Positions 1 to 8,120 are shown, counted from the first letter of the stretch. The stretch: DNA of 29,259 nucleotides from JAWVEV01 sp033856535 (GCA_033856535.1 JAWVEV010000048.1:1-29259), one strand, 5' to 3'. The notes: generated by a model not told the origin, from the letters alone. Program-made: numbers and translations.

Positions 1-60
<60 letters not shown>

Positions 61-75
61 AGTGAGAGGGCCGAG

Positions 76-642
76 GTGGCCCGCGTGACCGTTTCGACAC
101 GCCCGCGTCTGGGCTGGCTCCCCAACGCCCTGACGCTGACGCGTCTGCTCGCGATCCCCGTGCTGTTGGGGATCCTGATCGCGGCGGACGGGCCCACCTC
201 GCCGGCGGCGGCCTGGCTCTTCGGGGCCGTCGCCGCCACGGACTACCTCGACGGCTACCTGGCGCGCCGGCTCCACGCCGAGAGCCGCTTCGGCCAATTG
301 GCCGACCCGCTGGTCGATCGCCTGCTCGTCGCCGTCGGCCTGGTCGGCCTGATCCTGCTCGACCGCCTGCACGCCGCCGGCCCGGCGATCCTGCTGGCGC
401 GCGACGTCCTGGCCGTCGCCGGCTTCGGCCTGCTCATGCGCATGGGCCGCGACCCGAGGGTGGACTTCCTGGGCAAGTGCGCCTCGGCTCTGGCGATGTC
501 CGCGACCGCCCTGGCCATGCTCTCGACCGCGCGCTGGATCGACGTGCTCTTCTGGGCCTCGGTGGTCTTCGCGGTCGTGACGCTGCTGAACTACGTGCGC
601 ACCCAGATCGGCTCGCGGCCCTCCACCTCGACTCCCGCGTGA
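76..642 (+). CDS. pgsA: CDP-alcohol phosphatidyltransferase (PgsA-like)
   Basis: Integral membrane enzyme that transfers a phosphatidyl group from CDP-diacylglycerol to an alcohol such as glycerol-3-phosphate, a step in phospholipid synthesis. The 188-residue product shows the complete family signature: D56, D59, G60, A63, R64, G73, D77 and D81 match D-x2-D-G-x2-A-R-x8-G-x3-D-x3-D, which holds the catalytic metals and the CDP head group. An N-terminal PNALTLTRL segment and several hydrophobic helices are also typical. The start is GTG at 76, after a GAGAGGG stretch. The family call is firm. The acceptor (glycerol phosphate, inositol phosphate or another alcohol) cannot be read from the sequence, so the gene name is tentative. 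It heads a run of six plus-strand genes. Confidence 0.88.
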   Translation: MARVTVSTRPRLGWLPNALTLTRLLAIPVLLGILIAADGPTSPAAAWLFGAVAATDYLDGYLARRLHAESRFGQLADPLVDRLLVAVGLVGLILLDRLHAAGPAILLARDVLAVAGFGLLMRMGRDPRVDFLGKCASALAMSATALAMLSTARWIDVLFWASVVFAVVTLLNYVRTQIGSRPSTSTPA

Positions 643-696
643 GGGTTGGCCGGCGGCCCGCTATGCTGGGTCGGCCCCCGTACGAGGAGTCGGTTC

Positions 697-960
697 GTGG
701 ACGTCTCGCCGGATCTCTCGAAGCTCTCGGATGCTGAGCTCAAGGAGACCATCAAGCAGCTCACCGCCGAGGAGCGCGAGGTCTCCTACCAGCGCCGCCT
801 GCTCCATGGCCGCATCGAGCTGCTCAAGAGCGAGCTCGTCAGCCGGCTGAAGGGTCGGGACGAGGGTGAGCTGTCCGTCGTCGACCTCGACGCGCTGAGC
901 CGCGTGCTCGCCGGGCGGCTGCCGGACCTCGACCGCCTGGAGGGCGGCGCGGGCGACTAG
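697..960 (+). CDS. RsiG-like single-motif protein (putative c-di-GMP-responsive anti-sigma factor)
   Basis: An 87-residue helical protein. I chose the GTG at 697 because GAGGAG (684-689) sits 7 bases upstream. The in-frame start at 646 has no comparable site. The helix EREVSYQRRLLHGRIELL closely follows the c-di-GMP-binding motif I recall for RsiG, E-x3-S-x2-R-x3-Q-x3-D. Here E, S and R are kept, Q is replaced by H and D by E. Streptomyces RsiG carries the motif twice and holds the sporulation sigma factor WhiG inactive when c-di-GMP is bound. Rubrobacter-type proteins carry it once and act as dimers. This protein also has one copy, so a dimer binding a WhiG/FliA-type sigma factor is the inferred role. 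No sigma factor gene lies nearby. A weak -10-like TATGCT is at 662-667. Confidence 0.7.
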   Translation: MDVSPDLSKLSDAELKETIKQLTAEEREVSYQRRLLHGRIELLKSELVSRLKGRDEGELSVVDLDALSRVLAGRLPDLDRLEGGAGD

Positions 961-992
961 GGGGGACGGGTTTGCAAGGCGCGGGGGGTGCC

Positions 993-1448
993 ATGCGATG
1001 CCCTGAGTGTGGCTACGAGCAGAGCGAGGCGCACCGCTTTTGCGGGCGCTGCGGCACGCAGCTCCAGGGGGCCGGCGAGCCCGACCAGGTCACCAGCCCG
1101 TTCGCGATCAGCCAGGAGGAGATCGAGGCGGCCGTCTGGCAGGGCGAGGCGCCCGTCGAGGGCCCCAGCCTGGCCGTGCGCTCCGGCGGTCCCGCCGGCG
1201 AGGTCTTCGCCTTGCGCGCCGACCGGATCACGATCGGCCGCTCGCCGAAGAGCGACATCTTCCTCGACGACGTGACCGTCTCCCGCGACCACGCGATCGC
1301 CGAGCGCGTGCGCGGGAGCGTCGTGCTCCGCGACCTCGGGAGCCTCAACGGCACCTACGTGAACCGCCAGCGGATCGACCGGGAGCGGCTCGAGAACGGG
1401 GACGAGGTGCAGATCGGCAAGTTCCGCCTGACCTACCTCGCCGGATGA
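993..1448 (+). CDS. Zinc-ribbon and FHA-domain protein (GarA-like position)
   Basis: A 151-residue cytosolic protein. The N terminus holds a zinc ribbon, C-x2-C-x10-C-x2-C, beginning MRCPEC. The C-terminal half is an FHA domain with the usual phosphothreonine-binding signature: GRS-x-K-SD, then VSRDHA, then GSLNGTYVN. FHA domains bind phosphothreonine peptides made by Ser/Thr kinases. In mycobacteria the FHA protein GarA sits upstream of a MerR regulator (Rv1828), and the same order is seen here. GarA has a phosphorylatable N-terminal tail, whereas this protein has a zinc ribbon in that place, so its input may differ. Start: ATG at 993, which puts the ribbon at residue 1; an upstream TTG at 972 is in frame but less likely. 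The stop overlaps the next start as ATGA. Confidence 0.9.
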   Translation: MRCPECGYEQSEAHRFCGRCGTQLQGAGEPDQVTSPFAISQEEIEAAVWQGEAPVEGPSLAVRSGGPAGEVFALRADRITIGRSPKSDIFLDDVTVSRDHAIAERVRGSVVLRDLGSLNGTYVNRQRIDRERLENGDEVQIGKFRLTYLAG

Positions 1449-2179
1449 GCGGCCCCCCCGGACCCGACGCCGTCGCGGCGCTCGAGGCCGCCGGAGCCGA
1501 GGCCGGCTCGCTGACGATCGGCGCGGTCTGCCAGCTGCTCCAGCAGGACTTCCCCTCGATCTCGATCTCGAAGATCCGCTACCTCGAGGACCAGCGGCTC
1601 ATCACGCCCCAGCGCACGCCGGGCGGCTACCGGCTGTACTCGCCGCTCGAGGTGGAGCGCCTCCGGACCATCCTGCGCCTCCAGCGCGACGAGTTCCTGC
1701 CGCTGCGGGTGATCCGCCAGGAGCTCGAGTCGTCGACCAGCGGCGCCTTCAGCGTCGCGAACCAGGCCAAGCAGCTGAAGCGGGCGCAGATCTCCGAGCC
1801 GGCGCCGACGCGGCGCCACTCCCACGAGGAGATCCTGCGCAGCACCGGCGCCGACGGTCCGCTGCTGCGGGCCCTCGAGGAGTTCGGGCTGCTCTCGGGC
1901 AAGGCCTCGGAGGGCTACGACGAGACCGACCGCGAGGTGGTCCAGACCGCGCTCGAGCTCGCCGCATACGGCGTGGAGGCGCGCCACCTGCGGCTCTTCC
2001 GGGTCGCCGCCGAGCGGGAGGCCGGCCTGCTGCAGCAGCTGGTCACCACCGGCCTGCGCTCGAAGAACCCCGACCGCCGCCGCGAGGCGCTCGACGCGCT
2101 CGAGACGCTTGCCGCGCTGGTCTCCCACATGCGTCACCTGATGCTGATCTCGGAGCTGCGCCAGATCGTCGCCTCATGA
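1445..2179 (+). CDS. ftsR: MerR-family transcriptional regulator, FtsR/Rv1828 type
   Basis: A 244-residue DNA-binding regulator. The MerR winged helix-turn-helix is near residues 20-95, with ISISKIRYLEDQRLITP, then RTPGGYRLYSP, then a helix ending QRDEFLPLRVIRQELE. These match what I recall of Rv1828 of M. tuberculosis and FtsR of Corynebacterium, the latter linked to control of ftsZ and cell division. The C-terminal half is helical and lacks metal-binding cysteines, so a metal sensor is unlikely. ATG at 1445 overlaps the FHA stop by four bases, so the two are probably translated together. A longer open frame upstream of 1445 is only the FHA gene read out of frame. Confidence 0.88.
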   Translation: MSGPPGPDAVAALEAAGAEAGSLTIGAVCQLLQQDFPSISISKIRYLEDQRLITPQRTPGGYRLYSPLEVERLRTILRLQRDEFLPLRVIRQELESSTSGAFSVANQAKQLKRAQISEPAPTRRHSHEEILRSTGADGPLLRALEEFGLLSGKASEGYDETDREVVQTALELAAYGVEARHLRLFRVAAEREAGLLQQLVTTGLRSKNPDRRREALDALETLAALVSHMRHLMLISELRQIVAS

Positions 2180-2207
2180 GCGGGACGGCGGAGCCGCCCG
2201 GCGAGCG

Positions 2208-2750
2208 ATGAGCGCGTTCGATCTCGACGGGGCGATCCGGAAGATCCCCGACCACCCGACGCCGGGGATCCTCTTCTACGACCTCATGCCGCTGTTCGCC
2301 GACCCGGACGGTCTGGCGCACTGCGTCCGGGAGCTGGCGTGCTGGGCGAGCGAGCGCCGGCCGGACGTGGTGCTCGGAGCCGAGGCCCGGGCCTTCATCC
2401 TGGGCGGGGCGATCGCGCGCGAGCTGGGCGTCGGCTTCGTGCCGGCGCGCAAGCCCGGGCGGCTGCCCGGCGCCATCCTGAGCCAGGCGTACGACCTGGA
2501 GTACGGCAGCGACGTGCTCGAGGTCCACGCCGGCGTGATCCGGCCCGGGCAGCGGGTGCTGGTGCACGACGACCTGCTGGCCACCGGCGGCACCGCCGAG
2601 GCGATCTGCCGGCTGGTGGAGGCCTGCGGGGCCGAGGTGGTGGGACTCGCCTTCATCGTGGAGCTGACCTTCCTCCCCGGTCGCGAGCGCCTGGGGGCGT
2701 ACGACGTGACCTCGCTCATCGGCTACGCGAGCGAGCTCGTGGCGCCGTGA
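2208..2750 (+). CDS. apt: Adenine phosphoribosyltransferase
   Basis: Cytosolic purine-salvage enzyme that makes AMP and pyrophosphate from adenine and PRPP. The 180-residue product follows E. coli Apt through most of its length: HPTPGILFYDL near the N terminus, GAEARAFILGGAIA, the flexible-loop region ARKPGRLPGAILSQAYDLEYG, and the PRPP loop VLVHDDLLATGGTA with the two acidic residues that bind ribose. Length is normal for the family. The ATG at 2208 lies 28 bases after the MerR gene. The stop shares GTGA with the next gene's start, so translation of apt and the glucokinase is probably coupled. Confidence 0.94.
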   Translation: MSAFDLDGAIRKIPDHPTPGILFYDLMPLFADPDGLAHCVRELACWASERRPDVVLGAEARAFILGGAIARELGVGFVPARKPGRLPGAILSQAYDLEYGSDVLEVHAGVIRPGQRVLVHDDLLATGGTAEAICRLVEACGAEVVGLAFIVELTFLPGRERLGAYDVTSLIGYASELVAP

Positions 2751-3556
2751 CGCCGGCGGAGGGCCCCAGGGCGCTCGGCGTCGACATCGGCGGGAGCGGC
2801 ATCAAGGGCGCCCTGGTGGACCTGGAGCGGGGGGAGCTCGCCGTCGAGCGCCTGCGGCTGGAGACGCCCCAGCCGGCCACGCCCGAGGCGGTGATCGCCA
2901 CCGCCGCCGAGGTGATCCGCTTCTTCGACGCCGACGGGCCGATCGGCATCGGCCTGCCCGCCGCGATCGTGGGCGGCCAGGTGATGACCGCGGCCAACCT
3001 CGACGGCGCCTGGATCGGGACGTCGGCCGAGACCCTCTTCACGGCGGCCGTCGGGCGGCCCTGCACGGTGCTGAACGACGCGGACGCCGCGGGCCTGGCC
3101 GAGATGCGGTTCGGGGCCGGCGCGGGCGTGAGCGGGGTGGTCCTGGTGCTGACGCTCGGCACCGGCATCGGCTCGGCGCTCTTCCTCGACGGCCGGCTGG
3201 TGCCGAACACCGAGCTCGGCCACATCGAGGTGCGCGGCAAGGACGCCGAGTTGCGGGCGGCGGCCTCGGTGCGCAAGGCCAAGAAGCTGAGCATGGAGGC
3301 CTGGGCCGAGCGGCTGGACGAGTACATCGACCGGGTCGACCAGCTCCTCTGGCCGGACCTGATCATCCTCGGTGGCGGCATCTCGCGGCGCGCGGACGAG
3401 TTCGTCCACCTGCTGACGCCGCGCCCCCGGGTGGTGCCGGCGGGCCTTCAGAACGAGGCGGGCATCGTCGGCGCGGCCCTGCGCGCGGCCGAGCTGCCGG
3501 CGATCCGCGCGGAGGCTACGCGGCGGGGTCGACGACCCGCGTCAGGTGCGCGATGA
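2747..3556 (+). CDS. ppgK: Polyphosphate glucokinase (ROK family)
   Basis: Phosphorylates glucose to glucose-6-phosphate using polyphosphate, and usually also ATP, a hallmark of Actinobacteria. The 269-residue product has the ROK/hexokinase phosphate-1 loop VDIGGSGIKGALVD at the N terminus, the catalytic region LNDADAAGLAEMRFG, the second phosphate site LTLGTGIGSALF and the PPGK-type segment NTELGHIEVRGKDAE. It lacks the zinc-binding cysteine cluster of other ROK proteins, as expected for PPGK. The GTG start at 2747 overlaps the apt stop by four bases. The last 41 bases overlap the end of the convergent carboxypeptidase gene, so the basic C-terminal tail is encoded opposite that gene. Confidence 0.9.
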   Translation: MTPAEGPRALGVDIGGSGIKGALVDLERGELAVERLRLETPQPATPEAVIATAAEVIRFFDADGPIGIGLPAAIVGGQVMTAANLDGAWIGTSAETLFTAAVGRPCTVLNDADAAGLAEMRFGAGAGVSGVVLVLTLGTGIGSALFLDGRLVPNTELGHIEVRGKDAELRAAASVRKAKKLSMEAWAERLDEYIDRVDQLLWPDLIILGGGISRRADEFVHLLTPRPRVVPAGLQNEAGIVGAALRAAELPAIRAEATRRGRRPASGAR

Positions 3557-5027
3557 GGGCGTCGGCGTCCAGCTCGCGCCCGGTCGCCCGGCGCATCAGC
3601 TCGGGGGTGTCGTGGCGCCGCCCGTGGCGGTGCACGTGCTCGCGCATGAAGCCGATGATCTCGGGGAAGCGTCCGGCGGCGACGGCGTCCTCCAAGCCGC
3701 CGAGCGCGGCGTCGCAGGCCTCGGCGAGCTGGGCCGCGTACAGGTTCCCCAGCGTGTAGGTGGGGAAGTAGCCGAACAGCCCCTGCGGCCAGTGGATGTC
3801 CTGCATCACCCCGTCGGCGTGGCTCGGCGGGCGGATGCCCAGCAGGCGCTCCATCGCGTCGGCGAAGGCGCCGGGCAGGTCGTCCACCTCGAGCTCGCCG
3901 CGGATCAGCGCGAGCTCGAGCTCGAAGCGCAGGACGATGTGCAGGTTGTAGGTGACCTCGTCGGCCTCGACCCGGATGGGGGAGGGCCGCACCGAGCTCG
4001 CCGCCCGGTGGAGCGCCGTCGCGTCGATCCCCGCCATCGCCTCGGGGAAGTGGCGCCGCATGTCGGGCTCGAGGAGGCGCCAGAAGGCCGGGGTGCGCCC
4101 GACGTGGTTCTCGAGGAAGCGGCTCTGCGACTCGTGGGCGCCGAGCGACGGCGCGTCGTGCAGCGGCGTGCGGGCGGTCTCGGCCGGGAAGCCCTGCTCG
4201 TAGAGCGCGTGGCCGGCCTCGTGCAGCACGGCGGTGATGTTCCCGATCGGGTCGGCCGGGTCGAGCCGCGTCGTGAAGCGGACGTCGCCGTGGTGCATCG
4301 TCGTCGTGAAGGGGTGCGCCGAGCGCGCGATCACGCCGCCGGCGGCGTCGAATCCGACCAGCGTCCCCACCTCGTGGGCCAGCGCCATCTGGGCGTCCTC
4401 GCCCCAGGTCCGCGCGGGCAGGCCGGCGGGCGCGCGGTCGGCCGCGCGGGCCACGAGCGGCGCGAGCCGCTCGCGCAGGTCGGCGAGCACCGGCGCGACG
4501 GTCGCGGCGCGGGCGCCGGGCTCGAAGCCCTCGAGCAGCGCGTCGTAGGGCTCGCCGTCGCCGCCGATGGCCTCGGCCTCGCGGCGCTTGAGCTCGACCA
4601 CCGGGCGCAGGGCCGCGAGGAAGGCGGGCAGGTCGTTCGCCGGCCGCGCGGCGATCCAGGCGGTGACGCAGCGCGAGCAGGCCTCGCTGACGGCCCGGAC
4701 CAGGTCCTCGGGGACGCCGATGGCCCGGTCCCGCTCGCGGGCGGCCACCCGCACCATGGCCCGGGCCTCGTCGTCGAGCTCGGCATCGGCCGCGAGCTCG
4801 GCCAGGGCCTCGCCGGCGTCCGCGCGCACCAGCTCGCGGTGGTGCAGGGCGGCGAGGGTGCCGAGCTGCTGGGCGCGGCCCTCGGCTCCGGCCGGCGGCA
4901 TCAGCGTCTCGCGGTCCCAGCCGGAGAGCGACGCCGCGCCGGCGAGGTCGGCCAGCACCCCGGACCAGTCCTGGAAGAGGGTCCACGCCCCCGATGCTCG
5001 TCCCGGCACGGGGGGCAGCTTAGTCAC
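3516..5027 (-). CDS. Metallocarboxypeptidase of family M32 (carboxypeptidase Taq type)
   Basis: Zinc carboxypeptidase that removes single residues from peptide C termini in the cytosol. The 503-residue length is normal for M32. The zinc motif HEAGH is at residues 269-273 and the third-ligand segment HESQS begins at 298. Other family blocks are SGWDRETLMPPAGAEGR near residue 35 and HTLGN-like TYTLGNLYAAQ towards the C terminus. The GTG start at 5027 follows GGAG very closely, so an internal GTG a few codons in is also possible. It is convergent with the glucokinase gene (41-base overlap) and divergent from a small membrane gene only 34 bases away. Confidence 0.93.
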   Translation of the reverse strand: MTKLPPVPGRASGAWTLFQDWSGVLADLAGAASLSGWDRETLMPPAGAEGRAQQLGTLAALHHRELVRADAGEALAELAADAELDDEARAMVRVAARERDRAIGVPEDLVRAVSEACSRCVTAWIAARPANDLPAFLAALRPVVELKRREAEAIGGDGEPYDALLEGFEPGARAATVAPVLADLRERLAPLVARAADRAPAGLPARTWGEDAQMALAHEVGTLVGFDAAGGVIARSAHPFTTTMHHGDVRFTTRLDPADPIGNITAVLHEAGHALYEQGFPAETARTPLHDAPSLGAHESQSRFLENHVGRTPAFWRLLEPDMRRHFPEAMAGIDATALHRAASSVRPSPIRVEADEVTYNLHIVLRFELELALIRGELEVDDLPGAFADAMERLLGIRPPSHADGVMQDIHWPQGLFGYFPTYTLGNLYAAQLAEACDAALGGLEDAVAAGRFPEIIGFMREHVHRHGRRHDTPELMRRATGRELDADALIAHLTRVVDPAA

Positions 5028-5049
5028 CTCCGCCGCCCCGGTGCCGGGC

Positions 5050-5055
5050 TATCCT
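5050..5055 (+). promoter_or_regulatory. -10 element of a probably leaderless transcript
   Basis: TATCCT is followed by exactly six bases before the ATG at 5062, so the expected transcription start falls on the A of the start codon. No ribosome binding site fits in between. The -35 region is not obvious. Confidence 0.45.
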
Positions 5056-5061
5056 CGGGGA

Positions 5062-5325
5062 ATGTCCGCCCGTCACGAGCCCCCCGCCCTGGTCCGACGC
5101 TGGGAGGCCCTCCACGTGGGGGTCCAGGTCGCGATCGTCGCGCCCCTCTCCGTGCTGCTGCTCTGGGCGGCGCACGTGTTCCTGATGAACCAGCCGGCCG
5201 GCCGGGGGCTGGCCTACGGGTTCTTCTGGGGCGCCATCCTCACCGGCGCGGTGGTCGGCGCCAGCCGCACCGAGGCGGCGCGGCGGCGGTCGGGGGGCCG
5301 GCGGCCCGGCCCCCCCGGCCGCTGA
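5062..5325 (+). CDS. Small two-helix membrane protein, function unknown
   Basis: An 87-residue protein. A first hydrophobic helix covers about residues 19-41 (VGVQVAIVAPLSVLLLWAAH) and a second covers about 51-67 (LAYGFFWGAILTGAVVGA). A basic, arginine-rich tail follows. I do not recognise a family. The ATG at 5062 is favoured because a -10-like TATCCT lies six bases before it; the longer in-frame reading upstream runs antisense to the carboxypeptidase gene. The stop TGA at 5323-5325 directly abuts the stop of the convergent lipoprotein gene. Confidence 0.7.
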   Translation: MSARHEPPALVRRWEALHVGVQVAIVAPLSVLLLWAAHVFLMNQPAGRGLAYGFFWGAILTGAVVGASRTEAARRRSGGRRPGPPGR

Positions 5326-6225
5326 TCAGCCGTTGCTCGAGCTGCCCGGGGTGACGACCTCCTGGAACTCGGACAGGACCTGCTGAACCTCGGGGGCGAG
5401 GTCCTGGATCGCGTCCTGGTCGTTGTCGGCGGCCGCGTCCATGAAGCGGCGGAGCACGTCGGTCACGTTCGGCCCGGTGCGGGCCAGCCCCGCGCGCTGC
5501 TGCTCCAGCGTCGCGTTGGTGAGCGTGTAGTCGCTCAGGTCCTCGATGTTCTGCTGGAAGGCGTCCAGGTTCGCCTGGAGGCGGTCCTCCTTCGCCGAGA
5601 ACGACTCGTCGTTCTGCAGCAGGCGGGCGAAGTTGCCGATCGCGCTGCCGGCCGCGCGCACGTCCTCGCGGTACTTGTTCAGCGAGCTGGTCTCTTCCTC
5701 GGAGTCCGCGTCGGACGGGCCGTCGATGCACTCGTCCAGGCCGAGGTCGCGGGCGACGTCGTCGCCCTGGGTGCGGAGCCGCTGGATCTGGGGCCCGAGC
5801 GACTGGGTGAGGTCGGCCACGCTCTCGCCGTCCCGGATGCGGCTGAGCAGCTGCTGCGTGAGGGTCTGCCGCTGCTCGAGCAGGCTGATCGCCTTGTCGT
5901 GGTTGGCCTGGAGGTCGTCCGGCGGGTCGAGCGCCTTGAGGCGGTCGATGCCGGTCTGCTGGATGTCGAGGCCGTCCGAGAGGATGTCGGCCGTCTGCTC
6001 GGCGGTCGGGCTGCTCGGGCTGTCCAGCGCCCCGATGCCCGCCTCGGTGTCGACGCAGGCCGCGTTGGCCTGCTGACGATACTCGGCCGCGGTCAGCCCG
6101 CCGGCGGTGGTGTTTCCGGTGGTCGCGGCGGGATCGTCGGAGTCCGTGCTGCATCCGGCGGCGATCGCCAGGGACGCTCCGACGACGACGAGGCCGGCCA
6201 TGATCCGATGGCGGGCAAGACGCAT
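5326..6225 (-). CDS. Predicted lipoprotein, function unknown
   Basis: A 299-residue exported protein. The N terminus is a lipoprotein signal: basic MRLARHR, a hydrophobic core, then lipobox LAIAAGC with the acylated cysteine near residue 25. A Ser/Thr/Asp-rich linker follows, and then a mostly helical, acidic body with many Gln/Leu heptad-like stretches (for example LEQRQTLTQQLLSRIRDG). It would be anchored to the outer face of the membrane. I do not recognise a named family. The start ATG at 6225 has a purine-rich GAGAGCGAG just upstream, and TACCCT (minus strand of 6263-6268) is a possible -10. The stop abuts that of the small membrane gene with no gap. Confidence 0.85.
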   Translation of the reverse strand: MRLARHRIMAGLVVVGASLAIAAGCSTDSDDPAATTGNTTAGGLTAAEYRQQANAACVDTEAGIGALDSPSSPTAEQTADILSDGLDIQQTGIDRLKALDPPDDLQANHDKAISLLEQRQTLTQQLLSRIRDGESVADLTQSLGPQIQRLRTQGDDVARDLGLDECIDGPSDADSEEETSSLNKYREDVRAAGSAIGNFARLLQNDESFSAKEDRLQANLDAFQQNIEDLSDYTLTNATLEQQRAGLARTGPNVTDVLRRFMDAAADNDQDAIQDLAPEVQQVLSEFQEVVTPGSSSNG

Positions 6226-6302
6226 GTTTCTCGCTCTCTGCAGACGGCGACGGTCGGGCCCAAGGGTAGCCGTCCGGCGGATCCGTCGCCGCAGATGGGG
6301 TC

Positions 6303-6308
6303 TAGACT
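6303..6308 (+). promoter_or_regulatory. Possible -10 element for the ferritin gene
   Basis: TAGACT lies 42 bases before the ferritin ATG. No good -35 is seen 16-18 bases upstream, and I saw no iron-regulator palindrome. It sits in the 125-base divergent region shared with the lipoprotein gene. Confidence 0.35.
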
Positions 6309-6350
6309 CCGCAGCCGACGAAATCGACCCAGACCGAGGAGCAACGCGAG

Positions 6351-6884
6351 ATGCCGATCGACGCGTCCGTGGCCGAGGCCCTCAACGCCCAGTTGGGGCG
6401 CGAGCTCGGAGCCCACCTGCAGTACCTGGCGGTGTCGAGCCACTTCGACGCCGAGGGGCTGCCGGAGCTGAAGGGTTTCTTCGCCGCCCAGGCCGCCGAG
6501 GAGCACATGCACGCCATGAAGTTCCTCGCCTATCTCCAGGACGTGGGGGCGAAGGTCGAGATCCCGGCGATGCCGGCGCCGCGCGCGAGCTTCGAGAGCG
6601 CCGAGGAGGCCGTGGCCCTCAGCCTGGACTGGGAGGAGCGCGTCACCGAGGACATCAACGCGATCGTCGACCTGGCCATCGAGCGCCGCGACCACGCCAC
6701 CCAGACCTTCCTGCAGTGGTTCGTGACCGAGCAGGTGGAGGAGGTCTCCACCATGGGCGAGCTGCTCCAGGTGATCCGCCGCGCCGGCGAGACCAACCTG
6801 CTGCTGGTCGAGGACTACGTCACCCGCTCGCTGCCCACGCCGGGCGCGAACGTCGGCGGGGGCGCGGGCGGCGGAGCCGCCTAG
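6351..6884 (+). CDS. Ferritin (non-heme iron storage protein)
   Basis: Iron-storage protein that oxidises Fe(II) and stores it in a 24-subunit shell. The 177-residue product has the ferritin four-helix pattern with ferroxidase-site candidates E18, E51 and H54 (AEEHMH), E96 or E97 (DWEE) and the E127-E130 region (TEQVEE). There is no obvious heme-ligand methionine at the bacterioferritin position, so I call it ferritin, as in M. tuberculosis BfrB. A glycine-rich tail ends the protein. GAGGAG at 6336-6341 precedes the ATG by nine bases. The TAG stop shares CTAG (6881-6884) with the stop of the convergent Eis-like gene. Confidence 0.93.
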   Translation: MPIDASVAEALNAQLGRELGAHLQYLAVSSHFDAEGLPELKGFFAAQAAEEHMHAMKFLAYLQDVGAKVEIPAMPAPRASFESAEEAVALSLDWEERVTEDINAIVDLAIERRDHATQTFLQWFVTEQVEEVSTMGELLQVIRRAGETNLLLVEDYVTRSLPTPGANVGGGAGGGAA

Positions 6885-8056
6885 AACACGTCCGGGAGCC
6901 AGTTCGGGCGGGAGACGATCAGGGCGTCGAGCGCGTCCAGGTCCTCGTCCGGGCCGGTCATGAGACCGAGGCGCGCCGCGCGGCGAGCCGACAGGCCGCC
7001 TGCGTAGAACGCCGCCAGGGCGCCCGCGGTCGCCTTCACACGGCCCGAGCCGCCGCGGGTGACCTCGCCCTGGCCGCCGGCCACCTCGAGCACGTAGCGC
7101 TCGGGGCGCTCGGCGCTGGGGTCGGCCACCTCGAGCTCGACGCTCTGGTCGGAGGCCTTCGACCAGCCGCGCGCCCGCATGGCCGCCGGGAAGTCGACCA
7201 GCCGCAGCATCCAGGGGCCGTGGTGGACGGCGCGGACCTCGGCGCCGGCGGCGAGCCAGAGCAGGTCGTGGGTGAGCGGCAGCACCGACGGGTCGAAGGC
7301 GATCTCGCTCACCTGCGCGCCGTGCGAGCCCAGGAAGCCGAGCAGGCCGTTCACCGCGCCGGGCGAGGTGGTCCAGAAGTCGGTGACCGTGAGGCCGTGG
7401 CCGTGGTCCTCGCCGGGGACCTGGCGGTAGGCGACGTAGCCGGTGACCTCGCCGGACTCCTCCCAGGCGTAGCGGAAGTGCCCCTCGGCGCCGGTCGGCT
7501 GGCGCCAGTCCCACCACCACTCCGGGCGGTCGAGCGGGCCGTTCCACTCCGCCGCGGCCCGCTGGTGCAGCTCGCGCACGGCCGCGGGGCCGGGGTCGGT
7601 CACGATCCGCCCGGGGCCGCCGAGGCGGGCGAGCGAGCGCGCCGAGACCACGTGGCGCTCGGCGCGGCCGGCGACCTCCCAGCCCAGACGCCGATACAGC
7701 CAGAGGGTCGAGGGCCAGAGCGGGCTCACGGCGACGCCGGCCTGCTTCATGGGCTCGTCGAGGGCGCGCAGGAGGGCCGCGCCGAGCCCCCGGCCGCGCT
7801 CCTCGGGGAGCACGGCGACGTCGGCCACCGCCCCCGCCGGCACCGCGCGGCCGCCGAACATCTGGCCGACCGGAAAGGCGAGCGCGCCGCCGATCACCCG
7901 CTTGCCCTCGACCGCGACCTTGACGATCGCGTTCTTCATCGGGGGGCTCTTGACCCAGGCCTTGACCTCGGCCAGCGGCCGGGCGAACGACTGCGCCGCG
8001 ACCGCGGCGTACCCCTGCCAGTCGCCGTCGTTGCGGGGGGTCACGAACTGCGTCAT
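6881..8056 (-). CDS. Eis-type GNAT N-acetyltransferase with C-terminal SCP2-like domain
   Basis: Acetyl-CoA-dependent acetyltransferase of the Eis class, whose best-known member acetylates aminoglycosides and protein lysines in M. tuberculosis. The 391-residue length fits two tandem GNAT folds plus a sterol-carrier-like domain. The first GNAT domain has V-x-V-LPEERGRGLGAAL (acetyl-CoA loop), then SPLWPSTLWLYRRLGWE with Y121 at the catalytic tyrosine position. Eis uses its C-terminal carboxylate, on a phenylalanine, as catalytic base, and this protein also ends in phenylalanine (NWLPDVF). The true substrate is unknown; resistance should not be assumed. The start ATG at 8056 has GGGAGC upstream. 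The stop overlaps that of ferritin. Confidence 0.88.
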   Translation of the reverse strand: MTQFVTPRNDGDWQGYAAVAAQSFARPLAEVKAWVKSPPMKNAIVKVAVEGKRVIGGALAFPVGQMFGGRAVPAGAVADVAVLPEERGRGLGAALLRALDEPMKQAGVAVSPLWPSTLWLYRRLGWEVAGRAERHVVSARSLARLGGPGRIVTDPGPAAVRELHQRAAAEWNGPLDRPEWWWDWRQPTGAEGHFRYAWEESGEVTGYVAYRQVPGEDHGHGLTVTDFWTTSPGAVNGLLGFLGSHGAQVSEIAFDPSVLPLTHDLLWLAAGAEVRAVHHGPWMLRLVDFPAAMRARGWSKASDQSVELEVADPSAERPERYVLEVAGGQGEVTRGGSGRVKATAGALAAFYAGGLSARRAARLGLMTGPDEDLDALDALIVSRPNWLPDVF

Positions 8057-8120
8057 CTCAGCTCCCGTCGGTCGGATCCGAAGGCCGGGCGACGCCGCCG
8101 GTCCTCCCGCACGGCGCGTG

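Noticed and set aside
6881..8056. Antibiotic resistance gene because of the Eis-like product.
   Set aside because: The Eis class is widespread in Actinobacteria with varied substrates. The sequence alone does not support a resistance claim.
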